From positions 558,001-622,000 of the forward strand of contig NZ_QDFY01000002.1 in NCBI RefSeq assembly GCF_003347635.1: a stretch of DNA of 64,000 bases, given 5' to 3'. The position numbers and the translations under genes were made by a program. This DNA is from Sphingosinicella terrae (GTDB lineage Bacteria; Pseudomonadota; Alphaproteobacteria; Sphingomonadales; Sphingomonadaceae). The notes beneath the pieces were generated by a model. It saw nothing but the letters and a program-made list of their open reading frames with translations, did not search any database and was not told where the DNA came from. Shown here piece by piece: positions 50,317 through 59,282 of this stretch (within the stretch, counting starts at the first letter, position 1; each line of letters opens with the position of its first letter).

Positions 50317-50817
50317 CTAGGGGCAGCGGTGGGATCCCCAATAACGGTCCCATCGTGCCGCCGTGCCGCTCTCGACCATGGCGCAGGAGAGGTCGACCCC
50401 GTCCCGCCGCCGGCAGAAGGCGGCGATGCGGTCGAAGCTGGTGCCGACCCTGCAGCAGGTGAGCGGCTCGCCCTGCGCCAGGCGTCGAAGCTCGGCGGCG
50501 GCCGCCTCGGCCGAGGCCGAGGGGCAGGGGTGGCCGTCGGTGCAGCGGCCGTTGCGCTCGCGCGCCGCGATGCCGGAGAGCCGCAGGCGGATCTGACGCC
50601 CTTGCGCATTGGTCTCGGCGCAGCGGAACGTGTCGCCGTCGGTCACGCTGGCGACGGTGCAGGCGAAGGTCGCCGCGTCGGCCGCGGGGGCGTCGTTCCC
50701 GGCACGGCTCCAGCCGAGCCCTGCGGCCCCCAGGGCGAGGACCAGGAGGGCGGCCAATGGCCGGCGAAGGCGCGTCCGGCGCCGCCTGCGGACGGGGCTT
50801 CTGCGGCGCTTGCTCAT
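50317..50817 (-). CDS. Thermonuclease (SNase-like) family protein
   Basis: A 166-residue protein. An arginine-rich start and a membrane-spanning or signal helix (RPLAALLVLALGAAGLGW) precede an SNase fold: CTVASVTDGDTFRCAETNA with the conserved Asp pair, and IRLRLSGIAARERNG, where Arg is the catalytic position; the family usually has Asp-x-Pro-Glu here, so IAARE is a variant. The C-terminus reads CAMVESGTAARWDRYWG, typical of ICE-borne thermonucleases. It is likely exported or periplasmic. The ATG at 50817 is the first; it is 97 nt upstream of the acetyltransferase. Confidence 0.85.
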   Translation of the reverse strand: MSKRRRSPVRRRRRTRLRRPLAALLVLALGAAGLGWSRAGNDAPAADAATFACTVASVTDGDTFRCAETNAQGRQIRLRLSGIAARERNGRCTDGHPCPSASAEAAAAELRRLAQGEPLTCCRVGTSFDRIAAFCRRRDGVDLSCAMVESGTAARWDRYWGSHRCP

Positions 50818-51279
50818 GCCCGGGACTGCCTCGCCGGCCTTGGACCGCGTCGTGGGCGGGCTGTCCGAAGGAGCAGGTTCGAAAGCGGCCAGGCCCCCGC
50901 GCGGTGCATTCGGCCGAGATCGGATCCGGGCTCACGGCGGTTCGCCATCCTTGCTGCTCCAGCTTGATCGTGTCGGGACCGGGCACGGCGGTGCCGCGGG
51001 AGGCGCCAGCCTATCGGGTGGCGTCGGCCGATCAACCGTCTCGACGGCGGAGACGCTGGTCTCTGGCGCCGGGGGCGGCGGCGCAGGCCAGCACGGCCGG
51101 CCGGATTACGGGAACACGCGAAGGCGGTGCGGCCTGGGACATTGGCGGGGTCGGCCGGGTTGCCGAACAAGGTTGGCATTTTATCAACCTTGATGGGCGA
51201 TGTGGGTCCGGGGATCGACGTGCCGGTACGGAGGAGCGGCGCGGTCGAGGCGTTGCCGGGGGGGGCGGTCAAGAGCACG
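50818..51279. other. Divergent intergenic region with a perfect dyad
   Basis: This 462-bp region separates the leftward thermonuclease from the rightward GGDEF gene; no gene is supported. CAAGGTTG (51168-51175), 9 nt, CAACCTTG (51185-51192) is a perfect 8-bp inverted repeat about 90 nt before the GGDEF start and could be an operator. The centre GCATTTTAT is the only AT-rich stretch nearby. Confidence 0.45.
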
Positions 51280-53220
51280 ATGAATATCTCGCTTCTGGCG
51301 CGCTTCCACGCCCGCTCCGTCGGCGCGGGCGCGGCGCGGTCGATCATCCTCTGGGCGGCGCTGGCGATCCTCGTCCTGACCGGCCTCGGCTACCAGCTCG
51401 CCTCGGCCCGCGCCGAGCGGGTCATGCTCGAGGAGCTGTCGGCCTATGTGGCGCAGCGCGGCCGGGCCGAAAGCCAGCCGTTCCTTGCCGCAGAGGCCAA
51501 TCTCGAGATGGTCCGCGACCGGTTCCTCGAGCTCTACAACGATCCCGCCGTGCTTCCGGCGCCCCGGTTCGAAGAGTGGTTCGTGGAGGACCGTCACGGC
51601 GCCCTCCGGCTGCGCCGCGAATATTTCGAGGGCCGCCGCGACGCCGACGGCACGCTGCGCCGGGGCACGTCCGGATTCATGGGCCGCAAGCGCCCGCCTC
51701 TGACTCCGGAGCTGCGGCGCCGCCTGGTGCTGGCCTATCAGCTGGTCGACCGGTTCGGTCCCGCCTGGATCGGCCAGTTCGACAATTTCCACATCAGCCT
51801 GCCGGAGAATGCGCTCATCATCCACTGGCCGGGCGGCAATTGGGGATGGAATGCCGATCCCGAGCTCGACATGGTGGCGGGCGCCGTCATCAGGAGCACG
51901 CTCGCTTCGGAAAATCCTTCGCGGCGTCCGGTCTGGTCAGGCCTCTATTACGATCTCACCGCCGGCCACTGGGCGCTGACCTACCAGCTTCCGGTCGACC
52001 TGGGCGGCCGCCACCTCATCAATCCCAGCCACGACATACGGGTCGGCGATCTGGTGCGGCGACTGGCCGAGGATCATCCGCTCGGCGGGCGCAACCTGAT
52101 CGTCTCGGAGGCCGGCAAGCTCGTCGCCCAGCCCGAGCGCATGGCCGACATCCTCCGCAATCGCGGCGTGCTCGACATCGCGCAGCTCGGCGACCCGGCC
52201 CTGCGCACGGTGCACCAGGCGCTGCGCGACCAGGTGATGGGGCGGGTGGCGACCGGGGAGTCGCGGATCCTGTGGATAGACGCGCTCGACGCCTATGTCG
52301 CCTTCACGCGGATCGAAGGGCCGGACTGGTGGTTCGTGACGATCTTCCCCGGCGACCTGGTCTCCCGCGAGGCGCACCGGGCGGCCGGGCTCATCCTGGT
52401 CGGCGGCCTGCTCCTCCTCGGCTTGACGTCGCTGATCGTGCTCTCGGTGCTTCGCCGCCGGGTCGCCCGTCCGCTGGCGGCGCTCGAAAACGCCTCGCGC
52501 CGCATCGCGGCAGGCGACCATCAATCGGTGGCTGGCGACGAGATCGACCTGCCCGACGATCGGCAGGACGAGATCGGCCTTCTCGCGCGCGCCTTCCGGT
52601 CGATGGCGGCGGAGATCGGCTCGGCGAGCGCGGAGCTCGAGCGCAACGTTGCCGCCCGCACCGTCGAGCTGCAGCTCGCCAACCGCCGGCTCGAGCAGCT
52701 CAGCCTGCGCGACGGCCTGACCGGCGCCTTCAATCGCCGTGCGCTCGACTCCGACCTGGACGCGGCGGTCACGCGGGCGCGCGAGCTCGGTATCCCCTGC
52801 ACGCTGCTGCTGTGCGACATCGATCATTTCAAGCTCTACAACGACCATCATGGTCACCTTGCCGGCGACGAGGTGATCGAGCTGGTCGCCAGCACCATCG
52901 CCCAGTGCGTGCCCGACGAGCGGGTCTATCGGTTCGGCGGGGAGGAGTTCGCGGCGATCCTCGACCCGACCCTTTGCGATCCGGCCGCGATCGGCGAGCA
53001 GCTGGTCCGGCGCATCGCCGCGCTCGGCATTCCCCATCCGTCCGCGCCCCGCGGACAGGTGACGATCAGCGTCGGCATCGCCACGGCGGACGAGGGGACG
53101 AGCGAGGCCTCCGCCTTGCTGCTCGCCGCCGACGAGCAGCTCTACCGGGCGAAGGAGGAGGGCCGGAACCGGGCATGCTGGAAACGACCGGATGGCGGGA
53201 GGGTGTCCAAGGCGGCCTGA
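51280..53220 (+). CDS. Membrane-bound diguanylate cyclase (sensor-HAMP-GGDEF)
   Basis: A 646-residue inner membrane protein. First helix SIILWAALAILVLTGLGYQL, an extracytoplasmic sensor of about 330 residues (dCache-like, with WWFVTIFPGD at its end), a second helix LILVGGLLLLGLTSLIVLSV, then HAMP (VARPLAALENASRRIAAGDH), a short coiled coil, and the GGDEF domain from about residue 480 (LRDGLTGAFNRRALDSDL). The active-site loop is GGEEF in YRFGGEEFAAIL, so cyclic di-GMP synthesis is expected. The inhibitory RxxD four residues before it is absent. The ATG at 51280 starts the hydrophobic N-terminus; longer frames add 51 unlikely residues. No partner phosphodiesterase is in the window. Confidence 0.92.
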   Translation: MNISLLARFHARSVGAGAARSIILWAALAILVLTGLGYQLASARAERVMLEELSAYVAQRGRAESQPFLAAEANLEMVRDRFLELYNDPAVLPAPRFEEWFVEDRHGALRLRREYFEGRRDADGTLRRGTSGFMGRKRPPLTPELRRRLVLAYQLVDRFGPAWIGQFDNFHISLPENALIIHWPGGNWGWNADPELDMVAGAVIRSTLASENPSRRPVWSGLYYDLTAGHWALTYQLPVDLGGRHLINPSHDIRVGDLVRRLAEDHPLGGRNLIVSEAGKLVAQPERMADILRNRGVLDIAQLGDPALRTVHQALRDQVMGRVATGESRILWIDALDAYVAFTRIEGPDWWFVTIFPGDLVSREAHRAAGLILVGGLLLLGLTSLIVLSVLRRRVARPLAALENASRRIAAGDHQSVAGDEIDLPDDRQDEIGLLARAFRSMAAEIGSASAELERNVAARTVELQLANRRLEQLSLRDGLTGAFNRRALDSDLDAAVTRARELGIPCTLLLCDIDHFKLYNDHHGHLAGDEVIELVASTIAQCVPDERVYRFGGEEFAAILDPTLCDPAAIGEQLVRRIAALGIPHPSAPRGQVTISVGIATADEGTSEASALLLAADEQLYRAKEEGRNRACWKRPDGGRVSKAA

Positions 53221-53306
53221 AGCGCCCTGCTTGGTGCTCATTGCCGAGGAGGCCCTCGTCCTGAGCCCGACCGCGGATTTGTCGCAATCCGCCGGGTCTA
53301 TGGATA

Positions 53307-53519
53307 CTAACGCTCCCCCGACGCACCCTGCGGTGCCGTCAGCGGATCCGGCGCCTGAATCGACAGCCGATGGAAGCGCACCACCATGATGTCCACGGCC
53401 ATCTCGAGCGCCGCGTCGCGCTTCTCGGCCGTGCCGGCGAGATCGCGCAGGAGTGACCGCGACAGCTGCTGCAGACCACGCTTGATGAGGAAGCGAAGTT
53501 CAGATTCGGGAAACGTCAC
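53307..53519 (-). CDS. Small hypothetical protein
   Basis: A 70-codon frame starting at a GTG: VTFPESELRFLIKRGLQQLS, then RDAALEMAVDIMVVRFHRLS. It looks helical and hydrophilic, with regular charge spacing, but no strong ribosome binding site is visible and no family is recognised. It lies between the GGDEF and ParB-like genes, opposite in direction to both. Possible small element-borne protein. Confidence 0.4.
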   Translation of the reverse strand: MTFPESELRFLIKRGLQQLSRSLLRDLAGTAEKRDAALEMAVDIMVVRFHRLSIQAPDPLTAPQGASGER

Positions 53520-53849
53520 GCATGGCCGAGGGTGTGGAACAAGACGGGAACATTGGCAAGCCCGGTCGCTCGGGCCGAGCCCGTCGCTCCGGCGCCCGAT
53601 GCCCGTGGGCAAGCTTCCCTGTGGTCGTCGCAGGCCTTCCCCCCATGTGCCGGCGAGCTAGACGTAGGAGGTGGCGATCACGGTCGATCTCCCTCGAGAG
53701 CGCTGCCATTTCCCTCGCCGCTCGTTAATCCAGGGCCGGAACAGGCCGGGGCGAGCGGGGGCGACGGCGCAGTTGAGAGGAGAGGGGGCGGCCGCCGGGT
53801 GAGCGACGGGTGCGGAAAGGCCGCACCGGCTCTCATCCGGAGACATGCC

Positions 53850-56027
53850 ATGATCAGGAATATCCCGCTCAGCAAGCTGATCCCCAGCCCGCGCAACGTG
53901 CGCCGGGCGACGGACGAAGCAGCCGACCTCCAGCTCAAGGCCGACATCGAGGCGCGAGGGCTCCTGCAGAATCTGGTCGTCGCGCCGGCGCGGAAGCCGC
54001 GCGGCCGTTTCACCGTCGAGGCGGGGGCTCGCCGGCTGCGCGCGCTTCGCGCCCTCGCCGAGGAAGGCGAGCTCGACGCCGGACACGAGGTCTGCTGCCT
54101 CGTCCTCGACGACGGTCCCGCTTCCGCCCAGGAGGTGAGCCTCGCCGAAAATTTTCAGCGGCTGGCGATGAACCCGGCCGACGAATGCCTCGCCTTCGGC
54201 CAGCTCGTCGAGCAGGGCGCCGACGCCGAGGGAATCGCCCGGCGGTTCGGCCTCACCGTCCGGTTCGTCGAGGGGCGGCTCCGGCTCGCCGGCCTGGCGC
54301 CGGTCGTGTTCGAGGCGCTGGGCGCCGGCGAGATCACGCTCGACGTCGCCAAGGCTTATGCCGCGACCGCCGACCGGGAGCGGCAGGCGCATGTCTTCGA
54401 GCAGGCGGGCCGAACCTATATGGGCCATCATCCGGACACCATCCGGCGGATGATCGCCCATGCCACCGCGCGCGCGAGCGGCCGGCGCGCCCGCTTCGTC
54501 GGCGAGGAGGCCTATGTCGCCGCCGGCGGCCGGGTCGAGCGCGACCTGTTCGCCGAGATGGAGGCGTCGCGCTGGCTCGACATCGCCTTGCTCGACCGGC
54601 TCGCCCTCGAGAAGATGGAGACGATCGCCGCCGAGGCGGCCGCTTCGGCCGGGCTCGCCTTCGTCCGGCCGACGCTGGACTCGTGGATCGGCCACGACCT
54701 CACCGCCGGCCTCGAGCGGGTGCGGCTGGAGCCGGCGCCGCTCACCGAGGCCGAGCAGGCGGAGATCGACTCCTGCGAGGCGCAGATTGAAACGCTGGCG
54801 GCGCAGATCGACGATGAGGACAGCGCGGATGAGGCCCTGTCGGCGGCCGTCGCGCAGGTGCGGGCGCTGCGGCAGCGGATCGAGGCGATCACCGGGCGGC
54901 CCCCGCTCATTCCCGACGACCTGCGGCCGAGCCTCGGCACCTTCCTGCTGCTCGACGGTGAAGGTCGGCCCGCCTTCTCGGGGACCTATTATCGCGAGCG
55001 GCCGGCGGAGCCTGCACCGGGGGAGGAGGACAGCGGCGGCGAGGGCGAAGGCGCGGACAAGGGTCAGCTCGGCTCCGGGGAACCGCTCCCGAACGATCCT
55101 GGCCGGGGCCTGTCGCAGGCGCTGCTGGACGAGCTTTCGATGCAGCGCCGGGACATCCTCGCCGCTCATGTCGCGTCGGACCCGGCGATCGCCCGCGACC
55201 TCGCCACCTTCCTGATGATCGATTGCGGTGAGGGCCATGATCCCGGCCGGGACGGCTCCTCGCTGATCGCCTCGCCGCCGTCCGACCCGGTCGCGGGCTT
55301 GCGCACGCCGGAAGCGACGGCGACGCTCGCCTTGTCGCGATGGGCGGAGGCGCTCGACCGCGGCTGGACCGAAGGCGAGACGCGCGCCCAGCGCTTCGAT
55401 GCCTTCCGGGCGCTGCCGGAGGCGGCCCGGGCGGCGTGGCTCGCCCATGCGGTGGCGCGGACGCTCGAGGCGAGCCTCAACGTGCCGGGCCGGCGAGGCT
55501 GCGCCTTCCACGACCATCTCGCCCGGCAGATGGGCATCGACGTCGCCCGCTGGTGGCGGCCGACCGGCGCCAATTATTTCGACCGGGTGCCGAAGGCGGT
55601 GACGCTGGCCGCGCTGAAGGAGGTGGGCGGACCCGCCTTCGCCGCGTGCCATGCCAAGGCGAAGAAGGCGGAGCTCAGCGAGGCGGCGCAGCGGATCTTC
55701 GCTGGCGAGCTGGTGGCCGAGGCGGAGACCCGGGCGCGGGCGCTGGCCTGGGTGCCGGAGGCGATGCGCTTTACGGATCCGGCCGACGCCGCCGCCCCGC
55801 CCGCGGCTGTTCCCGATGACGCGGCTGCTGCCGGCATGGATGTGCCGGCGGAGGGCGGCGCGGAGCCGCCCGCGGGCCCCGACGGCGGTGAAGGGGTCTG
55901 TTCGATTGCCTCGGCTGTTCCCCTTCCGCGTGGCACCGAGGCGTCGTCGGCGCCGGTGCCGGAGAGGGGAGGAAGCGGCCGGGAAGCGGACGAGGTGGAG
56001 CCGGAGCGGCTGGACGAAGCCGCCTGA
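53850..56027 (+). CDS. Large ParB/Spo0J-like nuclease-fold protein of mobile elements
   Basis: A 725-residue protein. The N-terminus is a ParB domain: IPLSKLIPSPRNVRRATDEA, then LQNLVVAPARKP, EAGARRLRALRAL and EVSLAENFQRLAMNPADECL, which carry boxes I and II. A helix-turn-helix follows (AEGIARRFGLTVRFVEGRLR) at about residues 130-150. The rest, about 500 residues, is helical with a DUF-type C-terminal region and an acidic, Gly/Pro-rich tail. This long form is known from plasmids and ICEs of alphaproteobacteria and differs from chromosomal ParB of about 300 residues. No ParA is adjacent. The ATG at 53850 starts exactly at the ParB domain. Confidence 0.88.
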   Translation: MIRNIPLSKLIPSPRNVRRATDEAADLQLKADIEARGLLQNLVVAPARKPRGRFTVEAGARRLRALRALAEEGELDAGHEVCCLVLDDGPASAQEVSLAENFQRLAMNPADECLAFGQLVEQGADAEGIARRFGLTVRFVEGRLRLAGLAPVVFEALGAGEITLDVAKAYAATADRERQAHVFEQAGRTYMGHHPDTIRRMIAHATARASGRRARFVGEEAYVAAGGRVERDLFAEMEASRWLDIALLDRLALEKMETIAAEAAASAGLAFVRPTLDSWIGHDLTAGLERVRLEPAPLTEAEQAEIDSCEAQIETLAAQIDDEDSADEALSAAVAQVRALRQRIEAITGRPPLIPDDLRPSLGTFLLLDGEGRPAFSGTYYRERPAEPAPGEEDSGGEGEGADKGQLGSGEPLPNDPGRGLSQALLDELSMQRRDILAAHVASDPAIARDLATFLMIDCGEGHDPGRDGSSLIASPPSDPVAGLRTPEATATLALSRWAEALDRGWTEGETRAQRFDAFRALPEAARAAWLAHAVARTLEASLNVPGRRGCAFHDHLARQMGIDVARWWRPTGANYFDRVPKAVTLAALKEVGGPAFAACHAKAKKAELSEAAQRIFAGELVAEAETRARALAWVPEAMRFTDPADAAAPPAAVPDDAAAAGMDVPAEGGAEPPAGPDGGEGVCSIASAVPLPRGTEASSAPVPERGGSGREADEVEPERLDEAA

Positions 56028-56047
56028 CGATCTGCGTCGCTCGTCCC

Positions 56048-56075
56048 GGCGGGGCGGCCTTCGGGTCGCCCCGCC
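56048..56075 (+). terminator. Terminator-like hairpin after the ParB-like gene
   Basis: A 12-bp stem (56048-56059 with 56064-56075, one G-T pair) with a TTCG loop begins 20 nt after the stop codon. There is no T-tract after it, so it may act as a weak or Rho-assisted terminator or protect the 3' end. Confidence 0.55.
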
Positions 56076-56349
56076 ACCCCTGGGCACCGGCCGGGGGCGG
56101 CTTATCCGGATTTCGTGACAAGTGGCCACAGGGATTGCCCAATGGGAAATGCAGGCACTCCCCACGATCCGCCGCGATTCCGCCGGCACGGGCGCCGAGC
56201 CGAGGTGCCTCACTGCTCCTCTCGCCATCACGCCCCGGGCGGACGGCGAAGGCGCACAGGAGATCGGCGACGAGGCGCTTCGTGCCGGCCTGGAACGTCG
56301 CCCGGTTTCCCGCCGTCCCCGACCGGTGCCGAGCCAGCAGGAGCCTGGC

Positions 56350-56586
56350 ATGCCCGATTACCCATCGCCCTTTGACCGCACGAGGATCGAGCGCGCGGCG
56401 GCACGGCTCCCGCCGCTCGAGTGGGAGGTGCTGCGCTTGGCCGCGGCGGAGGATCTGGCGAATGACGCGATCGCCGCCCGGCTCGGTATCGCCGTCGCCG
56501 AAGTCGAGCGGCTGCTCGCGCAGGCCTTGGTGGATCTCGACCATCATCTGCGGCGCCAGGCGCGGCCCTGGTGGCGATTCTGGTGA
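56350..56586 (+). CDS. Sigma-70 region 4-like small DNA-binding protein
   Basis: A 78-residue protein. RIERAAARLPPLEWEVLRLA, then NDAIAARLGIAVAEVERLLA is the region 4 helix-turn-helix of sigma factors, preceded by almost nothing, so there is no region 2. Such stand-alone region 4 proteins occur on sphingomonad conjugative elements and may be anti-sigma or regulatory factors. The ATG at 56350 follows CAGGAGCCTGGC. A leader of over 300 bp separates it from the ParB-like gene. It ends WWRFW. Confidence 0.7.
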   Translation: MPDYPSPFDRTRIERAAARLPPLEWEVLRLAAAEDLANDAIAARLGIAVAEVERLLAQALVDLDHHLRRQARPWWRFW

Positions 56587-56712
56587 GCGGGCGTTCGCCG
56601 CCTGCGCCGGCGCTTCCGGGCGCGCCGGAAGCGAGCCGGCGGCGGAGTGGCTCGCCCCGCCCTCTGCGCGTCGGTCCGGCGCGAGAGGGGCCCTGACCCG
56701 GCGCCGCCTTCC

Positions 56713-56781
56713 CGCAACCCGCGGGCCCTCGGCCCGTGTTGCCCCTGCGGGGCGGCCCGCGCCGGCCTCGGCCCGGGGTTT
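56713..56781. repeat. Element-borne intergenic repeat, copy 1
   Basis: About 68 bp starting CGCAACCCGCGG and containing CGGCCCGTGTTGCCC, GCCCGCGCCGGCCT and CCGGGGTT. A near-identical copy lies at 60432-60497. It sits in the leader of the DUF2493 gene, in a 286-bp gene-free stretch rich in short GC hairpins. Confidence 0.7.
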
Positions 56782-56872
56782 CCCGCGCCCGGGCGCGCTG
56801 CGGGGAGGCGGCCTTGCCGGGTCTTCGGGCTCCCGGCGCCGGATCGGCCGGCGCGCAGACGGGAGACCCTCC

Positions 56873-57829
56873 ATGCCTACCAGCCTTGGCGCCCAGCTCG
56901 CCCAGCTCGAGCTCGGCCATCTTCGTATCGAACGGATCGTCGCCGCCGGACCGGCAGACCCACCGGACCCGGAAGCGGCCGTCCAGACCCTTGCTGCCGT
57001 CTGGTCCGACCTGCTCGGCTTGTTTGCCGGGACCGTCCTCGAGGCCGATGCCGAGGAGATCGGCTGGGCCTTCGTCAATCTCTTCCACCGCGCCGCCGCC
57101 AAGCGGGCGGCGCAGGTCGACCGCGCCACCGACGAGATACGCCTGCTGCTCGCCAGCGCCGACGGCTCCGAGATCCACAGTGCGGCGCTCGAGGAGCAGG
57201 TCGGCAAGGCGCGCGCCGCCGAGGCGGCCATGCTGGCGCTCGAGCAGCTGCGCGAGATCGCCGCCCGCCTCTATCTCGACGAGACCGGATCCTCCTGGCG
57301 GTCGGCGGGTGGCTCGCGGCTCAACCATTCCGCGGGGCTCACCTCGGCGGTCGTCGAGGGCCGCGACTTCCTGCGGGCGCGCAGCGAGGGCCGGCGCAGG
57401 GCGGCCTTGCCGGAAGGGATTCCGGTGGTGTTCGCCGGCGGACGGCTCAGCTTTGTCAGTGCCGACGAGGCCAAGACCTTTGCCGACAATGTCTGGGCGA
57501 CCCTCGACAAGGTGCGCGAGCATGTCGGCGACATGGTCCTCGTCCATGGCGGCGACGGCAAGGGCGCCGACCGGCTCGCCGCCTCCTGGGCCGAGCGGCG
57601 CAAGATCCCGCAGGTGACGTTCGGGCTCGACCGGCGGCTCGGCCAGCGCGCCGGGTTCAGGCGCAACGCGCAGATGCTCTCCCTCTATCCCCGCTATGTC
57701 GTCGCCTTTCCCGGGAGCGGCGTCGTCGAGCGGCTCGTCATCGACGCCAAGGCGAAGGCCATCACCGTCGTGGACCGGCGCGGGCCGCTCGGCACGCATC
57801 CCAGGCGCGCAGCGCGCACGGCCGGCTAG
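56873..57829 (+). CDS. DUF2493 (SLOG/YspA) domain protein
   Basis: A 318-residue protein. The N-terminal half is helical (GAQLAQLELGHLRIERIV, then AEEIGWAFVNLFHRAAAKRA). The C-terminal DUF2493 domain is a SLOG-type nucleotide-binding fold: IPVVFAGGRLSFVSADEAKT, VLVHGGDGKGADRLAASWAE, then FRRNAQMLSLYPRYVVAFPG. SLOG proteins bind nucleotides or related ligands, and DUF2493 proteins are typical mobile-element cargo. The ATG at 56873 follows GGGAGACCCTCC. Function unproven; a role in nucleotide signalling is possible. Confidence 0.87.
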   Translation: MPTSLGAQLAQLELGHLRIERIVAAGPADPPDPEAAVQTLAAVWSDLLGLFAGTVLEADAEEIGWAFVNLFHRAAAKRAAQVDRATDEIRLLLASADGSEIHSAALEEQVGKARAAEAAMLALEQLREIAARLYLDETGSSWRSAGGSRLNHSAGLTSAVVEGRDFLRARSEGRRRAALPEGIPVVFAGGRLSFVSADEAKTFADNVWATLDKVREHVGDMVLVHGGDGKGADRLAASWAERRKIPQVTFGLDRRLGQRAGFRRNAQMLSLYPRYVVAFPGSGVVERLVIDAKAKAITVVDRRGPLGTHPRRAARTAG

Positions 57830-58123
57830 CCGGCACCGGGCTGGGCCGGCGCCGCCGGTCCAGCCTCTCGGCCTTCCTTTCCGCACTCCTTGGCAGCTGC
57901 GGAAGGGGCAGGTGGGCCCTGGCCGTGCCCTCGAGAGGCGGGGGCGGGCGCGCTCCCCGATAGGCCGGCGGTGGCGGCCGGCAACCCGGCTGCGCCGGGT
58001 CCTTCGCTTCGCTCCGGCCCTGCGGGTGCCCGCCGCCTCGGCTCCGCCGGCCTTCCGGTCCGCTCTGCCGCCCGCCCCGCCGTCGCGGGGAGACGGGCGG
58101 CGCAGAAGGGAAGGAGCAGGATC
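57830..58123. other. GC-rich leader of the ArdC gene
   Basis: No gene in this 294-bp stretch. It is made of overlapping GC palindromes, for example GGCAACCCGGCTGCGCCGGG at about 57980 and CGGCCCTGCGGGTGCCCG at about 58014. It resembles the leaders of the DUF2493 and SSB genes in style, though the shared 68-bp repeat is present only in part. Confidence 0.5.
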
Positions 58124-59122
58124 ATGAAGCCTATGCGGATCGAGCGGCAGAGCCTCTATTCCGAGGTGACCGGGCGGATCATTGCCGAGCTGGAGGAGGG
58201 CAGGGTGCCCTGGGTCCAGCCCTGGGACAGCGCCGCCTGCGGCTGCACCATGCCGGTCAATGCGGTGACGGGTCGGGGCTATTCGGGGATCAACGTGCTG
58301 ATCCTTTGGGCGGCGGGCGTCGAAGGCGGCTGCCGCTCGCAGCGCTGGCTGACCTATCGCCAGGCGCAGCTGGCCGGCGGCCATGTCGCCAAGGGCGAGA
58401 AGGGGACGGTCGTCTGTTATGCGGACCGGTTCACGCCGAAGAATGAGGAGGAACGCGCCGCGACGGAGGATCGCGAGGCGCGGCAGATCGCCTTCCTGAA
58501 GCGGTTCACGCTGTTCAACATCGACCAGTGCGAGGGCCTTCCGGAGAAGCTGACCGAGCTTCCGGCGCCCAAGGGCGAGCGCGAGGCGATACCGGAAGCG
58601 GAGGCGCTGATCGCCGCGACCGGCGCCGATTTCCGGGTCGGCGGCGACATCGCCTTCTATGCGCCGGGCGGGGACTATGTGCAGGTGCCGCCGCCGGAAG
58701 CCTATTTCGAGGCGATCAACTGGTATCGCACCGCGCTTCACGAGCTCGGCCACTGGACCGGCCATCCGGGCCGGCTCGGTCGCGACCAGTCGGCCGGCTT
58801 CGGTACGCCCGATTATGCCCGCGAGGAGCTGGTCGCGGAGATGGCGAGCGCCTTCGTCTGCGCCACGCTCTCGATCCGGCCGACGGTGCGGCATGCCGAT
58901 TATGTCGGCGCCTGGCTGGACGTGCTCCGCGAGGACGAGCGGGCGATCTTCCGCGCCGCGAGCCTCGCCAGCAAGGCGGCCGAGTTTCTGCTCGCCTTCG
59001 TCCACGAGCCCGGACGCGACGAGCCGGGCAGGGCCCGCGACGACGACAGCGACCCCCCTTGCCGGGGATCATCGGGCGTGCCTAGTCTGGCCGTGCCGCT
59101 GCCCCTCACCCCCCAACTTTAG
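58124..59122 (+). CDS. ArdC-like anti-restriction protein (ssDNA-binding, zincin)
   Basis: A 332-residue protein. Residues about 1-130 match the ArcN/ArdC single-strand-binding domain (LYSEVTGRIIAELEEGRVPW, then NAVTGRGYSGINVLILW, then GEKGTVVCYADRF). The rest is a zinc metallopeptidase-like domain with YRTALHELGHWTGHPGR (HExxH) and REELVAEMASAFVC (the Glu zinc ligand). ArdC proteins protect incoming conjugated DNA from restriction. The ATG at 58124 follows AAGGAGCAGGATC. The C-terminal 30 residues are low-complexity. It is one of the clearest conjugative-element markers here. Confidence 0.9.
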   Translation: MKPMRIERQSLYSEVTGRIIAELEEGRVPWVQPWDSAACGCTMPVNAVTGRGYSGINVLILWAAGVEGGCRSQRWLTYRQAQLAGGHVAKGEKGTVVCYADRFTPKNEEERAATEDREARQIAFLKRFTLFNIDQCEGLPEKLTELPAPKGEREAIPEAEALIAATGADFRVGGDIAFYAPGGDYVQVPPPEAYFEAINWYRTALHELGHWTGHPGRLGRDQSAGFGTPDYAREELVAEMASAFVCATLSIRPTVRHADYVGAWLDVLREDERAIFRAASLASKAAEFLLAFVHEPGRDEPGRARDDDSDPPCRGSSGVPSLAVPLPLTPQL

Positions 59123-59282
59123 GGGCGGCCGCGGCGTCCGGAAGCGGCTGGTCGGCGCTATAGCCAAGGCGCCGGCCCATGGTCTCAATCATGGTCTCAC
59201 AGCCCGCTTCCGGGCGCCGCCTTGCGCCTGCCGTCCCGCGCGGGCGCTTGCATCCTTGCCCATAAACGGGAACGAACATCCC

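Noticed and set aside
53658..56351. An 897-codon ORF antisense to the ParB-like gene.
   Set aside because: The sense frame has ParB boxes and a helix-turn-helix; the antisense product is a composition artefact.
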